This document shows positions 1 through 8,185 of a stretch of 64,000 nucleotides of DNA, piece by piece (positions within the stretch are counted from its first letter, which is position 1; each line of letters begins with the position of its first letter). Position numbers and translations under genes: made by a program. The stretch comes from Clostridia bacterium (GTDB lineage: Bacteria; Bacillota; Clostridia; Christensenellales; Pumilibacteraceae), in assembly GCA_022791915.1 (NCBI GenBank), contig JAAWAB010000021.1:1-64000 (forward strand), in the 5' to 3' direction. The notes beneath the pieces were generated by a model that was not told where the DNA came from, made no database searches, and saw only the letters and a list, made by a program, of their open reading frames with translations.

Positions 1-23
1 CTATCCAACTGAGCTACAGGCGC
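1..23 (-). tRNA. 5' part of a tRNA, probably tRNA-Arg (cut by window edge)
   Basis: Read on the minus strand this starts GCGCCTGTAGCTCAGTTGG, an acceptor 5' strand followed by a classic D-arm. The rest lies outside the window, so the anticodon is not visible. The start resembles bacterial tRNA-Arg, but the isotype is a guess. It lies 8 nt downstream of tRNA-Gly and is probably cotranscribed with it. Confidence 0.75.
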
Positions 24-31
24 AGATTTGG

Positions 32-102
32 AGCGGGTGATGGGAATCGGACCCACGCAGCCAGCTTGGAAGGCTGGAACTCTACCATTGAGCTACACCC
101 GC
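32..102 (-). tRNA. tRNA-Gly (anticodon TCC)
   Basis: On the minus strand the 71-nt sequence folds into a complete cloverleaf. The acceptor strands GCGGGTG and CACCCGC pair fully, the D-arm has GTAGCTCAATGGTAGAG, the anticodon stem CCAGC/GCTGG encloses a loop with TCC, and the T-arm has GGTCCGATTCC. CCA is not encoded. A promoter lies about 20 nt upstream (123-151). Confidence 0.95.
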
Positions 103-122
103 AAAATTTCGAACGCTTAAAA

Positions 123-151
123 AGGATACCATAATACGGAAAATCTGTCAA
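123..151 (-). promoter_or_regulatory. sigma-A-type promoter of the tRNA operon
   Basis: On the minus strand TTGACA (146-151), a 17-bp spacer and TATCCT (123-128) precede tRNA-Gly, with a predicted start about 15 nt before the mature tRNA. The -35 box is perfect and the spacing ideal. Confidence 0.7.
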
Positions 152-201
152 CTGTTTGGCGTTTATAATACAAATATTTTTTGTTTTTTCGCGCAAATCT
201 T

Positions 202-678
202 TTATAGATTCATTATGCGCGCCGTAAAGGTTTTGCCGTCCCCTTCTATTACCGCATACGTTTTGTTTGCCCCGCGCGACGCCGTGCCCGGATTGATAAG
301 CGTTGTACCCGCAAATTCGGTAATTGCCGCCCTGTGCGTGTGCCCGTAGAGCGCAAACGGGCACCCTACCGAAACGGCATGTTCGGCAAGACGAAACAAT
401 CCGCTCTTCACGCCGTAAGCATTTCCGTGTGTGACGAAAAAGTCGGTTTCCCCCACCCGCACAACCGATTCTGCGGGAAGAGAACACGCAATGTCGCAGT
501 TTCCGCGCACACGCACGATTTTCGCCGAAATGCGCGATTCGATTTTATCGATGTCCGCATTGCCGTCGCCCAGAAAAACGAACCAATCGCTTTGGTTGAT
601 AATCGGCAACGCCTGTTCGAGCGCGCGCACATTGCCGTGTGTATCCGAAAATACCGTCAGCCTGAATTTTCCGTTCAT
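202..678 (-). CDS. YfcE/MJ0936-family metallophosphoesterase
   Basis: A 158-residue calcineurin-like phosphoesterase of the small YfcE/YsnB type. Visible metal-binding motifs in order are SDTHGN near residue 10, GDGNAD, GNCD, THGN and GHTH, which form the two-metal site. Family members hydrolyse phosphodiesters in vitro; the natural substrate is unknown. The start at 678 is chosen because an upstream in-frame ATG would run into rdgB, whereas this one follows an AAGG site and lies 10 nt after the rdgB stop. The gene is therefore probably the second gene of an rdgB transcript; this rdgB-phosphoesterase pairing is common in Bacillota. Confidence 0.88.
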   Translation of the reverse strand: MNGKFRLTVFSDTHGNVRALEQALPIINQSDWFVFLGDGNADIDKIESRISAKIVRVRGNCDIACSLPAESVVRVGETDFFVTHGNAYGVKSGLFRLAEHAVSVGCPFALYGHTHRAAITEFAGTTLINPGTASRGANKTYAVIEGDGKTFTARIMNL

Positions 679-688
679 ATCCGTCGCC

Positions 689-1276
689 TTAAAACTTTCC
701 CGACGCTTTAAGCGCACGCACCAACGCCTGCAAAGCGCGCGAACGGTGACTGACCGAATTTTTTTCTTCGGGCGTAGCTACGCCGAACGATTTACCCAAT
801 TCGTCCGAATAAAAAATCGGGTCGTATCCAAAGCCGCCGTTGCCTTCTTCGGCGTACAGAATACGTCCTTCCACGCGCCCTTCGGCAGTGAATTCTCCTT
901 CGCTTGCCACAAGCGCCACGGCGCTCACGAATCGGGCGGAACGGTTTTCTTGGTTTTCCATATTACGGAGCAATAGCGCATTGTTTGCTTTGTCGTCGCC
1001 GTGGTCGCCGCAATATCGCGCCGAATAGATTCCCGGAGCGCCGCCCAGCGCGTCTACCGCCAATCCGCTGTCGTCGCTCAACGCCGCATGCCCCGTGCGC
1101 GTAAATACGTAGCGCGCTTTGATGAGCGCGTTTTCTTCAAACGTTGTGCCCGTTTCTTCGATGTCGGCGTCGATTCCGATTTCCGACATAGGCACCACTT
1201 CGTAAATGCCTTTGAGAATTTCGGCTACTTCGGCTATTTTCGCTTTGTTCTTACTTGCCACAATCAACTTTTCCAT
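689..1276 (-). CDS. rdgB: RdgB/HAM1 non-canonical purine NTP pyrophosphatase
   Basis: A 195-residue house-cleaning enzyme that hydrolyses dITP, XTP and ITP to monophosphates and PPi, keeping deaminated purines out of DNA and RNA. It starts with the family signature ASKNKAKIAEV. It also has TFEENALIKA, the catalytic DDSGL, and the C-terminal block NGGFGYDPIF followed by SHRSRA. Length is normal. The ATG at 1276 matches the family N-terminus. No Shine-Dalgarno site precedes it; a TATAAT box ends only 7 nt upstream (see promoter 1284-1312), so translation may be leaderless. It is followed after 10 nt by the phosphoesterase gene. Confidence 0.96.
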   Translation of the reverse strand: MEKLIVASKNKAKIAEVAEILKGIYEVVPMSEIGIDADIEETGTTFEENALIKARYVFTRTGHAALSDDSGLAVDALGGAPGIYSARYCGDHGDDKANNALLLRNMENQENRSARFVSAVALVASEGEFTAEGRVEGRILYAEEGNGGFGYDPIFYSDELGKSFGVATPEEKNSVSHRSRALQALVRALKASGKF

Positions 1277-1283
1277 ACATACG

Positions 1284-1312
1284 ATTATAGCACACGCAAA
1301 AGAAAAAAGCAA
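1284..1312 (-). promoter_or_regulatory. rdgB promoter placed directly at the start codon
   Basis: TTGCTT (1307-1312), a 17-bp spacer and a perfect TATAAT (1284-1289) on the minus strand. The predicted transcription start falls on or next to the rdgB ATG at 1276, leaving no room for a leader or ribosome site. Confidence 0.6.
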
Positions 1313-1397
1313 ACCGAACCGAATGCCGATTTGCTTTTCTTTACAATATTCTTTTCCTTTTCGGCACAAGCGCGGCGTTGCGCGGCTTGCAGCCGTA

Positions 1398-2879
1398 TTA
1401 CAACAAAATGCAGATGATTCCGCCCTTGCCTTCGTTGATGATGCGCGACAGCGTTTTGCGCATTTTCTTCTGCGTATCGTCGGGCATGGCGTTCAACTTG
1501 TTATTCAGTCCTTCGTTCACCAAAAGATGCAACGACTTTCCGAACATGTTGGTTTCCCATAATCCTTTGGGATTGTTCTCGAACTCACTCAACAGCGATT
1601 TCACAAGTTCTTCGCTCTGTTGTTCGGTACCCACAATGGGATTGACTTCGGTTTGAATATCCACGCGCATGATGTGCAGGCTGGGCGCCGACGCACGCAG
1701 ACGCACACCGAAGCGCGAACCCTGTTTCACCATCTGCGGCTCTTCCAGCGTCATTTCGTCGAGCGTAGGCGTTACAACGCCGTAGCCCGTCTGTTTTACC
1801 TGTTCGAGCGCTTCGGAGAGTTTATCGTATTCGCGTTTTGCATGCACCAACGATTTCAAGTGCGACATCAGCGCAAAGTCGTCGGCAATCTCTATGCCGC
1901 ACTGTTCGCCGAGCGCACGGTAAAAAAGTTCGGGACGGGCGTTTACGGCATACGTAACTTTGCCTTTGCCAAGTTCTACGCTGTCCACCTGCGGTTGCAA
2001 GAATTCGTCCGATTCGGCAAACAACGATTCGGGCAGTTTGTAATCCGCCATTTTGGTCATGTTCTCGCCCACCGAGAGCAAACCGTCCACAAGATTGCGA
2101 ATGATTCCGTCTTCGAGCGGCAACACCTGCAACCACTTGCTGATTTTCACCTCGATATCCATGAGCGGGAATTCCATCAGGATTTTCTCGAACAGGTGCG
2201 TAATGTCGTCGGCGGTAAGATTGAGTACGTCAAGACACATGACGCTCGTGCCGTATTTTTCTTCGAGCGCCGCCGCGAGTTTCACCGTTTCTTTGGAATG
2301 CGGAACGGTGGAATTAAGCACGATAACGAACGGCTTACCGAGCGCTTTCAACTCTCCGATTGCCCGTTCTTCCGCCGCCACGTATGCCGCGCGCGGCAAA
2401 TCGGTGGCAATCGAGCCGTCGGTCGTCATCACGATTCCGATTGTGGAATGGTCGTTGATTACTTTGCGCGTGCCGATGTCGGCAGCGTCGATAAATGAAA
2501 TTTCCTCGTCACTCCACGGCGTTTTCACCATGCGCGGCTTTTCGCCGTCCATATGTCCGTTGGCGCCTTCTACCATATATCCCACGCAGTCCACAAGACG
2601 CACTTTCACGTCTACGTTCTCGGCAACGGTCACGGGCACCGCCTCGTTGGGCACAAACTTGGGTTGCGTGGTCATAATCGTTTTCCCGTTTGCACTCTGC
2701 GGCAATTCGTCTTTCATTCTTTCGAGCACGTGTTTGTTTTCCACTTTGGGAACCACGAGCTTTTCCATAAAATTCGTGATAAACGTAGACTTGCCCGCAC
2801 GCACGGGACCTACGACGCCTACGTAGATATCGCCGCCCGTCCGACAGCGTATATCGTTGTAGATATCGAATTCTTCCAT
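1398..2879 (-). CDS. spoIVA: Stage IV sporulation protein A (spore coat morphogenetic ATPase)
   Basis: A 493-residue SpoIVA, full length for the family. It assembles by ATP hydrolysis into the basement layer of the spore coat on the forespore outer surface. The N-terminal domain has the Walker A GPVRAGKST near residues 24-32 and the DCVGYMVEGANGHM switch region. The C-terminus ends GGIICILL, the conserved hydrophobic tail used for recruitment. The start follows AAGGAG and is preceded by a sigma-E-type promoter (2913-2942), which agrees with mother-cell expression known for the family. It stands alone between rdgB and plsY. Its presence shows the organism is, or descends from, a spore former. 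Confidence 0.98.
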   Translation of the reverse strand: MEEFDIYNDIRCRTGGDIYVGVVGPVRAGKSTFITNFMEKLVVPKVENKHVLERMKDELPQSANGKTIMTTQPKFVPNEAVPVTVAENVDVKVRLVDCVGYMVEGANGHMDGEKPRMVKTPWSDEEISFIDAADIGTRKVINDHSTIGIVMTTDGSIATDLPRAAYVAAEERAIGELKALGKPFVIVLNSTVPHSKETVKLAAALEEKYGTSVMCLDVLNLTADDITHLFEKILMEFPLMDIEVKISKWLQVLPLEDGIIRNLVDGLLSVGENMTKMADYKLPESLFAESDEFLQPQVDSVELGKGKVTYAVNARPELFYRALGEQCGIEIADDFALMSHLKSLVHAKREYDKLSEALEQVKQTGYGVVTPTLDEMTLEEPQMVKQGSRFGVRLRASAPSLHIMRVDIQTEVNPIVGTEQQSEELVKSLLSEFENNPKGLWETNMFGKSLHLLVNEGLNNKLNAMPDDTQKKMRKTLSRIINEGKGGIICILL

Positions 2880-2912
2880 AGATTTGCAGTCTCCTTTCTG
2901 ACTTGATATTAG

Positions 2913-2942
2913 AGTATATGCCGAAAGGGATACCGATTATGA
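2913..2942 (-). promoter_or_regulatory. Sigma-E-type promoter of spoIVA
   Basis: On the minus strand TCATAAT (2936-2942), a 15-bp spacer and CATATACT (2913-2920). The Bacillus sigma-E consensus is roughly KMATATT, 14-15 bp, CATACANT, so each box has one mismatch or none. A sigma-E site is what is expected for spoIVA. Confidence 0.6.
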
Positions 2943-2972
2943 AAGAAATTTCTTGTAGAAAACGGGATACTT

Positions 2973-3644
2973 TTATCCTTTTGAACGGGACGTGCCTGCT
3001 TTTTCTTTCTTTTTGAAGAGCACCACCTGCCGTTCGGTGCCCGCAAATAATTTACATACGTTTTTGGTGTGCGCAAACAGTGTTAAGCAGAAAAGCGCGA
3101 ATAAGAGAATCAGACAGGCAACGTGTCCGCCCTGCGCCGTCAAAGTAAATGCGTCGAGCGCAATGGGAAAAGAAATAATGATAAACGACGTAATGGACCC
3201 CACCTTGAAAAAGATGAGAAAGAGCGCGCCCACGGTAAAGGAGATAAGCGTAGCCCACCAGTTGAGCACCAAACAAATGCCCACCGAACTCGCAATTCCC
3301 TTTCCCCCTTTGAACTTATAGAACACGGGGAAAATATGCCCTATAATCACACCGACCGCCCCCACGTACAATCCGATTTTGTTCCCACCCAGTTGCCAGG
3401 CTTCGCCGCACACAAACCACCCCGCAAGACAGGGAATCACGCCTTTCAGCGCGTCGAGCGCCAACGTAAGAAGTCCGATTCCCTTGCCGAAATTGCGGAA
3501 CATGTTCATCGTGCCGGGATTGCCGCTCCCCAGCTTTCGGATATCCCGCTTTTTCAATTTGGAAATACAAATTGCCGAATTGAAATTCCCCAAAAGATAC
3601 GAAAGTACGGCAACGCATACAAATTTGATTACGGTTATGCTCAT
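2973..3644 (-). CDS. plsY: PlsY acyl-phosphate:glycerol-3-phosphate acyltransferase
   Basis: A 223-residue polytopic membrane enzyme that transfers an acyl group from acyl-phosphate to glycerol-3-phosphate, the first acylation in phospholipid synthesis. Conserved loops are visible: SGNPGTMNMFRNFG near residue 40, the GHIFPVFYKFKGGKG block near 105, and several hydrophobic helices. The charged C-terminal tail (KKKEKAGTSRSKG) is ordinary. The ATG overlaps the der stop codon by 4 nt, so the two are translationally coupled; der-plsY is a common pair in Clostridia. Confidence 0.96.
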   Translation of the reverse strand: MSITVIKFVCVAVLSYLLGNFNSAICISKLKKRDIRKLGSGNPGTMNMFRNFGKGIGLLTLALDALKGVIPCLAGWFVCGEAWQLGGNKIGLYVGAVGVIIGHIFPVFYKFKGGKGIASSVGICLVLNWWATLISFTVGALFLIFFKVGSITSFIIISFPIALDAFTLTAQGGHVACLILLFALFCLTLFAHTKNVCKLFAGTERQVVLFKKKEKAGTSRSKG

Positions 3645-4963
3645 TGGGCATCCTCCTTTTTTCTGCGGAAGGTCAGCTTTATAGGCGTGCCCGAAAAATC
3701 AAACGATTTGCGAAGATAGTTTTCCAAATACCGTCTGTATGAAAAATGCACGAGCGTATCGTCGTTTACAAAAAACACGAACGAAGGCGGATTGGTTTCC
3801 GCCTGCGTGGCATAGTAAATTTTCAAACGGCGTCCCGACGAAGTGGGCGGCTCGTTCATGGCAACCGCTTCGCTCACCACGTCGTTGAGCGTACCCGTGG
3901 AAATCCGCTTGCTTGCGCTTGCATACGCTTCGTCGGCATAATCGACCACCTTATCCACGCGCAGTCCCGTCTGTGCGGAAATGTACAGCGTTTTCACATA
4001 GCTCATAAAGGCAAGGTCGGTTTTGATTTTTTCGTCGAATTTGTTTACGGTGTAGGCGTCCTTTTCTATTACGTCCCACTTGTTTACCAGAATAACGCTC
4101 GGCTTTCCCTGCTCGTGCACAAAACCCGCAATGCGCACGTCTTGCTCGGAAAGTTCTTCGCTCGCGTCAAACACCACAAGCACCACGTCGGCGCGTTTAA
4201 CGGCGGCAAGCGCGCGCAACACGCTGTAACTTTCCACGCTCTCATCGTCGATACTGCGTTTTCTGCGCATGCCCGCCGTATCGATAAGTACGTAATCTTT
4301 TCCGTTGCGGCAAAAGGGCGTGTCGATTGCGTCGCGCGTGGTGCCTGCCACGTTGCTCACGATTACGCGGTTAAAACCGAGCAATTTGTTGGTAAGCGAC
4401 GATTTTCCCACGTTGGGCTTTCCCACAACCGCGATTTTGATTGCCCCTTCTTCCGCGCCGCCTTCCGACTGCGGCAAATGCTTTACCACTTCGTCCAAAA
4501 GGTCGCCCAAGCCTTTGGACTGCTCGCACGAAACGGGAATGGGTTCGCCCAGTCCCAATTCGTAGAATTCGTACACCTTTTCCATTTCAAAGTTATCCAG
4601 CTTGTTCACCACCAAAAGCACGGGCTTACCGCAGGTGCGCAACACGTTTGCCACTTCGTAATCGGAAGATACGATGCCGCTTTTTGCGTCGGTGAAAAAC
4701 AACACAACGTCTGCCATATCCATGGCAACGTATGCCTGACTCATAATGTGCTTGCCCATGGGGTCGGACGTTTTGGTGTCGATTCCGCCCGTGTCTATCA
4801 GCGTGAATTCCTTGCCGCACCACTCCGCGTCGGCAACGATATAATCGCGCGTAACACCCGGCGTATCCTTGATAATGGAAATACGCTTACCGCATACTTT
4901 ATTGAAAAAAGTGGATTTGCCTACGTTGGGACGCCCCACAACGGCAACGAGTGCTTTACTCAT
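3641..4963 (-). CDS. der: Der/EngA double GTPase, ribosome assembly factor
   Basis: A 440-residue protein with two tandem GTPase domains and a C-terminal KH-like domain, needed for 50S subunit maturation. Domain 1 has GRPNVGKST and DTPGVTRDY at the N-terminus; domain 2 has GKPNVGKSS near residue 180, then DTAGMRRK and NKWDVIEKD. The start at 4963 follows GGAG with a 9-nt gap and gives the family N-terminus MSKALVAVVGRPN; an in-frame ATG 15 nt upstream lacks that support. It overlaps the end of the DUF512 gene by 8 nt and plsY by 4 nt, indicating a three-gene operon. Confidence 0.98.
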   Translation of the reverse strand: MSKALVAVVGRPNVGKSTFFNKVCGKRISIIKDTPGVTRDYIVADAEWCGKEFTLIDTGGIDTKTSDPMGKHIMSQAYVAMDMADVVLFFTDAKSGIVSSDYEVANVLRTCGKPVLLVVNKLDNFEMEKVYEFYELGLGEPIPVSCEQSKGLGDLLDEVVKHLPQSEGGAEEGAIKIAVVGKPNVGKSSLTNKLLGFNRVIVSNVAGTTRDAIDTPFCRNGKDYVLIDTAGMRRKRSIDDESVESYSVLRALAAVKRADVVLVVFDASEELSEQDVRIAGFVHEQGKPSVILVNKWDVIEKDAYTVNKFDEKIKTDLAFMSYVKTLYISAQTGLRVDKVVDYADEAYASASKRISTGTLNDVVSEAVAMNEPPTSSGRRLKIYYATQAETNPPSFVFFVNDDTLVHFSYRRYLENYLRKSFDFSGTPIKLTFRRKKEDAQ

Positions 4964-6242
4964 GGTTGTTTTCTCCAATCAATCCCGCCACAAAACTTTC
5001 TCCGTCGGCGGGCAGGATTTGTATTTTTACGTTCAGTTCTTTTTCCAGTTGTGCCACGGTACAGCCGTCCAAAAATACGTCGCCCGCTTCGCGCAACATC
5101 ACGTGCGGCAATAGGAGTCGCTCGCCCAGCCGTTTGTCGCGCAGTTGCGCGCAAAGGTCTTTGCCCACAATCAACCCCGCAACCGTTACCGTATCGCCGA
5201 AAAAGTCGTTGCGGATTTTGTACACATGAACGGTACCGCCGTATTTTTCGGTTACGATGCGGGCGCATTTCCTTATGAGCGGATATGCCGATTCACCCGT
5301 GGCGATACTCACCTCGCCCACGTTGCCCATATCGTAACGCGCCAATGCTTCGTCAAAATCGTGACAAAACGACGCAATCAGCCCAATACCGTTTTCTATC
5401 TGACTGAAATTTTCATACGCTTCGTACGACGGGATTGCGCGTTCGGCTTTCAGATACAATTCGTCGGCGGCGAATACATAGCGGGTGCCGCGTGTTTGCA
5501 AAAATCTTTCCTGCCACTTTTCCACCGTATCTATCACTCGTTGCGCACCCGACTTGTCTACACGGAACAAAGCGGGATTTCCGTTTTTGGTAAGTCCCAC
5601 AGGCACCACGGCAAGGCTTTGCGTATACGGCGCAATGTCGGCAATCGTTTCGTCCAGGTCGTCGTTTATGCGCGGGCACCACACCACTTGCGCATGCACG
5701 GCAATTCCGCCCGCATGCAGCGTTTTGAGTTGTTCCACTATATCGGGAACGGCGGATGCGTCCGTAAGCCCCAACATCTTTTTCCGCAGTTCGGCATCCG
5801 ACGTATGCACGCTCACATACAGCGGCGAAAGTTTTAATCGCACAATCCGTTCCAGTTCTTTGGCGGAAACATTGGTAAGCGTAACATAATTGCCGAAAAT
5901 GAAACTGTGCCGATAGTCGTCGTCTTTTACGTGCAACGTATCGCGCAATTCTTCGGGCGGCAGTTGGTCCACAAAACAAAACAGACAATGATTTCTGCAC
6001 GACCGCACGGGTATCTCGCGCGTCAGTTCCATGCCGATGTCTTCGTCATCGTCTTTTTCGATATCGTAGTCCACGATTTCGTCGGCAGTTTTTACGCGCA
6101 TGACAAAGCGTTCCCGACTGTTATAAAAATCGTAGTCGAGTACGTCGATTACGGGAAACCCGTCAAAAGCAAGCAGTTCGTCGCCCGCAACGATTCCCAG
6201 TTCGTTCGCTATACCGTTTTCGGTCACTGCCAAAATTCTCAT
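4956..6242 (-). CDS. DUF512 protein: PDZ-like plus radical-SAM-like iron-sulfur protein
   Basis: 428 residues. The N-terminus resembles a PDZ domain (GIANELGIVAGDELLAFDG). A CRNHCLFCF motif near residue 91 matches the CX3CX2C cluster ligand pattern of radical-SAM enzymes, and a DUF512 domain follows. The family is widespread in Clostridia and usually sits beside der, as here; its reaction is unknown and the NFLD-type name in databases is only descriptive. The gene leads the DUF512-der-plsY operon. No ribosome site precedes the ATG; a TAGAAT box ends 9 nt before it. Confidence 0.9.
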   Translation of the reverse strand: MRILAVTENGIANELGIVAGDELLAFDGFPVIDVLDYDFYNSRERFVMRVKTADEIVDYDIEKDDDEDIGMELTREIPVRSCRNHCLFCFVDQLPPEELRDTLHVKDDDYRHSFIFGNYVTLTNVSAKELERIVRLKLSPLYVSVHTSDAELRKKMLGLTDASAVPDIVEQLKTLHAGGIAVHAQVVWCPRINDDLDETIADIAPYTQSLAVVPVGLTKNGNPALFRVDKSGAQRVIDTVEKWQERFLQTRGTRYVFAADELYLKAERAIPSYEAYENFSQIENGIGLIASFCHDFDEALARYDMGNVGEVSIATGESAYPLIRKCARIVTEKYGGTVHVYKIRNDFFGDTVTVAGLIVGKDLCAQLRDKRLGERLLLPHVMLREAGDVFLDGCTVAQLEKELNVKIQILPADGESFVAGLIGENNHE

Positions 6243-6251
6243 ACAAAAATC

Positions 6252-6280
6252 ATTCTAACACAAACGCGGCAAAAAGTCTA
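6252..6280 (-). promoter_or_regulatory. Candidate promoter at the start of the DUF512-der-plsY operon
   Basis: TAGACT (6275-6280), 17-bp spacer, TAGAAT (6252-6257) on the minus strand, ending 9 nt before the ATG at 6242. The -35 match is moderate (4 of 6). It would give a leader of only about two nucleotides. Confidence 0.4.
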
Positions 6281-6331
6281 ATAAAATTCGCATTGCCGCC
6301 ACCCCGCTCGCAAATTTTTTATGCAAAGCGG

Positions 6332-6367
6332 CAAAAGAAAACGCCCGACTTCCAGAAAAATCGGACG
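6332..6367 (-). terminator. Rho-independent terminator after the DUF1614 gene
   Basis: On the minus strand a 7-bp stem CGTCCGA/TCGGGCG (one G-T pair) with a 12-nt loop is followed by TTTTCTTTT. It begins 34 nt after the stop at 6402 and separates this gene from the DUF512 operon. Confidence 0.65.
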
Positions 6368-6401
6368 GATACTCTTTTTTTGCTTTTTTATCGCATACGG
6401 T

Positions 6402-7145
6402 TCAATCGATATCGTCGTTGAAATAGTCGTCAAACAAATCGTCGTCTTCGGTAACGCCCCCGAATTCCTCATGCGAAAACGCATTGTCTTCCGCCGCTTC
6501 GGTAGTTGCTTCGGCAAAGGCGGGCGCCCCCGACGCTCTGCGCCGCGACACGGCGCGCGCAATCAGGTGTACCGCTTCCAACGTAACGCCGCCCACCAAC
6601 ACGGTGAGCACAATGGTATCGAAAATTCCGTTCTGTCCGAGTTGCAACAGATTTCCCGTAGCGCCCGTCACGAAACGGAACAAAAGCGCCGTAATAAAAT
6701 CGCCGAGCACAATTCCCGTGAGCGTCGCGCCCAACATGGCAAGACGGTTTCTGCCGATGACAAACGCCGTGATTCCGCCCGCAAAGCCCACAATGCAAAT
6801 GGCGGGAATAGCGGCACGATAATCGCTTACGGGCGGCAACGCAATGCGGGTGGCTACCACGATTCCCGCCACTGCCAACGCTCCCACCACGGCACGGAGA
6901 AGATTTCCGCCGTATCCCAACGCAAACATCATCACAACGCCCAACAACAGCGGCAGAAAGAATCCCGCATACGAAAAGGAAACGTTTGTACCCGTAACGA
7001 GCGGCGGAAACACCGCCGCAATCGCAAATGCCAACACCACCAAAAACGCCACCCAGTTGGCAACGCCCATTTCGCGGAAGAATCCCGCAGTAATTCCGAA
7101 AAAAATCATAACGGCGACAACCGCCAGAAGTATCATGCCAATCAT
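6402..7145 (-). CDS. DUF1614-like polytopic membrane protein
   Basis: 247 residues with about seven hydrophobic segments and an acidic cytosolic C-terminal tail (DDDLFDDYFNDDID). The order of segments and motifs such as VANWVAFLVVLAF, GYGGNLLRAVVG and TGIVLGDF fits the DUF1614 family found in spore-forming Clostridia; function unknown. The start at 7145 is chosen because GGGAGG lies 11 nt upstream and the helix begins immediately (MIGMILLAVVAVMIFF). It follows the cyclophilin-like gene by about 70 nt and ends at a terminator, so it is probably the last gene of the DUF975 operon. Confidence 0.7.
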   Translation of the reverse strand: MIGMILLAVVAVMIFFGITAGFFREMGVANWVAFLVVLAFAIAAVFPPLVTGTNVSFSYAGFFLPLLLGVVMMFALGYGGNLLRAVVGALAVAGIVVATRIALPPVSDYRAAIPAICIVGFAGGITAFVIGRNRLAMLGATLTGIVLGDFITALLFRFVTGATGNLLQLGQNGIFDTIVLTVLVGGVTLEAVHLIARAVSRRRASGAPAFAEATTEAAEDNAFSHEEFGGVTEDDDLFDDYFNDDID

Positions 7146-7216
7146 AGTAAAAAATTGCCTCCCGAATATATATGGTAGACAATTTTTTCTTTTCTTATAC
7201 CCGCGGCACGACGCCG

Positions 7217-8185
7217 TTATTTCGTCCAGCTCAACCACGCCGACGAACCGTTGTTCGCCGTGTTCATATACGATATGAATTCAAAGTTTTTCCACTTCTT
7301 TTTGTTCAGATTGCTCACCTTTACGCTCTTGATGCGAATTTGCGGGTCGGTACCCGTCACGCCTTCGAGTCCGGGGTCGGAATTCTTTTGCATTGCCAGA
7401 ATTCTGTCCAGCACTTTCTGCGATTCTTCATCCTCGAATTTTCCGATAGCGGCAAGATTTCCCGAAAGATTGTTCTGCCCGCTCGTGTTGGTAAAGTTGG
7501 TATTGTTCTCACCTAAATTGATTACGAAATCGGCGGCGTTTTTGTTGTTGAACGACACGACGTACGACTCGCTGTACCGTCCTGCGTCCGACGTGGTATC
7601 CTTGCGCAACCGATACCCGAATTTGTTGCTCTGCGCATTGTTTTTATACGAATCGGACGAAAGATTGACGATATTAAACATCTTTTGCGGAATTCCCGCA
7701 ATAAACGTTTCGTCTTCGTACCGCGTTTCGCCTTTGCCGTACCCTTTATATGCCCCGAATTGCATATACTTGCGCTCTTCTTGCACGTTATATATTAGCG
7801 TATCGTCGAAAAAACCAATCTGCGCCAAAAAGATGAAGTTGGTTGCGGCAATGGGCGCATCGTCTTCCCAAATGGTCATGGTGAGCGTACTTCCGTCACT
7901 CAATGTGATTACAGCGCGGGGATAGCGACTGTTCGAGCGCGGCAATACCCACAGCAAAATTGCCGTCAACAATAAAACGAGCGCAACGGCGATTCCCGCA
8001 ATCAACACCCACAAGTTCTTTTTAGACGCAGGCGCGGCAACCGTAACTTCTCCGTTTGCAACTTCTTCCCCGCTTTCAGGCAAAGTAGCGGGGGCTTCCC
8101 GCACGGGGTGTTTTTTCTCGTCTTCGGACTTACGCAACGCCTTGCGTTCTTTTGCCGTCATGGAATACTCTTTCTTTCTCTTCAT
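7217..8185 (-). CDS. Membrane-anchored cyclophilin-like protein, probably without isomerase activity
   Basis: 322 residues. A charged cytosolic N-terminus of about 55 residues precedes one membrane helix (NLWVLIAGIAVALVLLLTAI), then a cyclophilin-type domain outside the cell. The stretch PIAATNFIFLAQIGFFDDT aligns with the cyclophilin PxTVxNFxxLxxxGFYDGT region. In active enzymes the next block is FHRxxPxFMxQGGD; here it reads LIYNVQEERKYMQFGAY, so the catalytic Arg and its neighbours are gone. It is therefore better seen as a binding or scaffold module than a prolyl isomerase. The ATG overlaps the stop of the DUF975 gene by 4 nt. Confidence 0.65.
   Translation of the reverse strand: MKRKKEYSMTAKERKALRKSEDEKKHPVREAPATLPESGEEVANGEVTVAAPASKKNLWVLIAGIAVALVLLLTAILLWVLPRSNSRYPRAVITLSDGSTLTMTIWEDDAPIAATNFIFLAQIGFFDDTLIYNVQEERKYMQFGAYKGYGKGETRYEDETFIAGIPQKMFNIVNLSSDSYKNNAQSNKFGYRLRKDTTSDAGRYSESYVVSFNNKNAADFVINLGENNTNFTNTSGQNNLSGNLAAIGKFEDEESQKVLDRILAMQKNSDPGLEGVTGTDPQIRIKSVKVSNLNKKKWKNFEFISYMNTANNGSSAWLSWTK

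Noticed and set aside
3746-5278. 510-codon open frame on the plus strand
   Set aside because: It lies antisense to der and the DUF512 gene, both with clear family motifs, and its translation is His/Arg-rich with no domain. It is a codon-bias shadow.
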